This document shows, piece after piece, positions 5,617-6,778 of a stretch of 6,778 bases of DNA. Numbering within the stretch: position 1 is the first letter of the stretch; the number at the start of each line of letters is the position of its first letter. This DNA is from Verrucomicrobiota bacterium (lineage in GTDB: Bacteria > Verrucomicrobiota > Kiritimatiellia > CAIQIC01 > Lenti-01), in assembly GCA_003451935.1 (NCBI GenBank), contig DMJA01000131.1:1-6778 (forward strand), given 5' to 3'. The position numbers and the translations under genes were made by a program. The notes beneath the pieces are model-generated. The model was not told where the DNA came from and ran no database searches. It saw only the letters and a list, made by a program, of their open reading frames with translations.

Positions 5617-6777
5617 ATGAACATTGTCTGCGCCTCCAGCGTCCTGCAGGCCAAGGACGCCTTCTCCGGCCTTGGCGACGTTCAACTCATCCCCGACCGC
5701 GACATCCACCGCGAACATCTCCGCGGCGCCGACGCGCTCATCGTCCGCTCCAAGACCCGCGTGGATTCCGCCCTGCTCGAAGGCACTCCCGTCGGCTTCG
5801 TCGCCACCGCCACCGCCGGCGCCGACCACTTCGACATCCCCTACCTGAACGAAGCCGGCATCGCCTGGACCGCCTCGCCCGGGTGCAACGCCAACGCCGT
5901 GGCCGAATATGTCGTCGCCGCGCTCGCGCTCCTGGCGCGCAAGCGCGCCGCCCTCCTGCCCGGTAAAATCCTTGGCCTCGTCGGCGTCGGCCAGGTCGGC
6001 TCGCGCGTCGCTCAAAAAGCCCCCCTCCTCGGCCTGCGCATCCTCCGCAACGATCCGCCCCTCGCCTTGAAAACCGGCGCGGCCGGCTTCCTCCCCCTCG
6101 ACGACATGCTCGCGCAAGCCGACATCCTCACGCTGCACACCCCGCTCGTCGCCACGGGCCCCTTCCCCACGCGCCACCTCGCCGATTGCCGCCTCTTCGG
6201 CAAGCTCAAGCCCGGCGCCTGGTTCCTCAACACCTCCCGCGGAGAAGTCGCCGACTCCGATTCCCTCCAGCACGCCCTCGACCACCACTCCCTCTCCGCG
6301 TGCACCCTCGATGTCTGGGAGAACGAGCCCGACCTGCCGAAGCCCCTCCGGCGCAGCGTGGATTTCCTCACTCCCCACATCGCCGGCTATTCCCTCGAAG
6401 GCCTCCTCAACGGCACCCTCCACTGCTACCGCGAACTCTGCCACTTCCTCGAAGTCGAGCCCTCCTGGACCCCCGCCCCCCGGCAGCTGCCCGAAATCCC
6501 GATCCTCGCGATCGATGCCGCGCGGCGCCCCGACGAGGAGGTTCTCGCCGATCTCCTCGCCGCCGCCTGCCCCATCCCCGAAGACGACCGCGCTTGGCGC
6601 GCCGAAATGGCCACGGACGATCCCGCCGAACTCCGCCGCCGGTTCGACCGCTTCCGCAAGAACTACCAGTCCCGCCGCGAATTCGCCGCCATCCGCGTCC
6701 ACCTTTCCTGCGCCACCCCCGCCCTCCTCGAAACCGTCGCCGCCCTCGGCTTCCAAGTCTGCGCCCACCAGCCATGA
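5617..6777 (+). CDS. pdxB: 4-phosphoerythronate dehydrogenase PdxB
   Basis: PdxB oxidises 4-phospho-D-erythronate to 2-oxo-3-hydroxy-4-phosphobutanoate, the second step of the DXP-dependent pyridoxal 5'-phosphate pathway. The 386-residue protein (E. coli has 378) is complete. It belongs to the D-isomer-specific 2-hydroxyacid dehydrogenases. The nucleotide-binding GVGQVG (123-128) is followed by an acidic residue at D146 in NDPP, typical of NAD-binding PdxB. The catalytic triad is R208 (NTSRGEV), E237 (DVWENEPDL) and H254 (TPHIAGYSLEG). From memory these are the same residue numbers as in E. coli. The C-terminal ~100 residues form the PdxB-specific dimerisation domain (DUF3410-type), with RFDRFRKNYQSRREF at 342-356. 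This separates it from SerA and other hydroxyacid dehydrogenases. The start has no strong Shine-Dalgarno and probably depends on translation of the lipoprotein gene. The stop overlaps a possible next start (ATGA). Confidence 0.95.
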   Translation: MNIVCASSVLQAKDAFSGLGDVQLIPDRDIHREHLRGADALIVRSKTRVDSALLEGTPVGFVATATAGADHFDIPYLNEAGIAWTASPGCNANAVAEYVVAALALLARKRAALLPGKILGLVGVGQVGSRVAQKAPLLGLRILRNDPPLALKTGAAGFLPLDDMLAQADILTLHTPLVATGPFPTRHLADCRLFGKLKPGAWFLNTSRGEVADSDSLQHALDHHSLSACTLDVWENEPDLPKPLRRSVDFLTPHIAGYSLEGLLNGTLHCYRELCHFLEVEPSWTPAPRQLPEIPILAIDAARRPDEEVLADLLAAACPIPEDDRAWRAEMATDDPAELRRRFDRFRKNYQSRREFAAIRVHLSCATPALLETVAALGFQVCAHQP

Positions 6778-6778
6778 C

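Noticed and set aside
5524..6768. A 414-codon open frame on the - strand opposite pdxB
   Set aside because: The low-complexity Gly/Glu/Ala/Val composition is the reverse of C-ending codons in pdxB, which has clear catalytic motifs. No independent coding evidence.

Overview
The window is GC-rich, densely coding bacterial chromosome with no sign of mobile DNA. It holds eight genes: one cut by the left edge and seven complete. The lipobox and BamE-like fold of one gene point to a Gram-negative, diderm organism. The set hrpB, yeiP/efpL and pdxB is familiar from gammaproteobacteria, but the order here (efpL, MTH1-like Nudix, cvpA-type, dnaG, with a separate RsbW-like gene, lipoprotein and pdxB) is not the enterobacterial one. 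The lipoprotein style and the primase variants suggest a member of the Planctomycetes-Verrucomicrobia-Kiritimatiellota group to me, but that is a low-confidence guess from memory.

Layout. Positions 1-875 (+) hold the C-terminal third of the DExH helicase HrpB. It converges on dnaG (880-2733, -) with only 4 bp between the stop codons. Running leftward from about 4600, the - strand carries efpL/yeiP (3971-4540), an MTH1-type Nudix hydrolase (3381-3890), a CvpA-family membrane protein (2741-3352) and dnaG. Gaps are 80, 28 and 7 bp, which fits one transcription unit, although a second promoter in the 80 bp gap cannot be excluded. Positions 4541-4648 are an AT-rich divergent promoter region. Running rightward from it are an RsbW-like anti-sigma ATPase (4649-5116), a BamE-like lipoprotein (5130-5594) and pdxB (5617-6777), with gaps of 13 and 22 bp. 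The pdxB stop lies in an ATGA that may also start the next gene.

How the genes fit together. The left-going unit combines translation rescue at proline stretches (EfpL), nucleotide-pool cleaning (Nudix), a small membrane protein and priming of DNA replication (DnaG): housekeeping functions with a replication flavour. The right-going unit joins a signalling ATPase, an envelope lipoprotein and the second step of DXP-independent vitamin B6 synthesis. I see no shared pathway in it.

Rightward genes strongly prefer C-ending codons, whereas dnaG uses G- and C-ending codons about equally. This fits the + strand being the lagging strand here. I see no tRNA, rRNA, CRISPR array, insertion sequence or prophage gene, and no clear undescribed system. 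The most interesting items are the MTH1-like Nudix protein in a primase operon, the orphan anti-sigma ATPase, and the palindrome formed by the two convergent stop codons.
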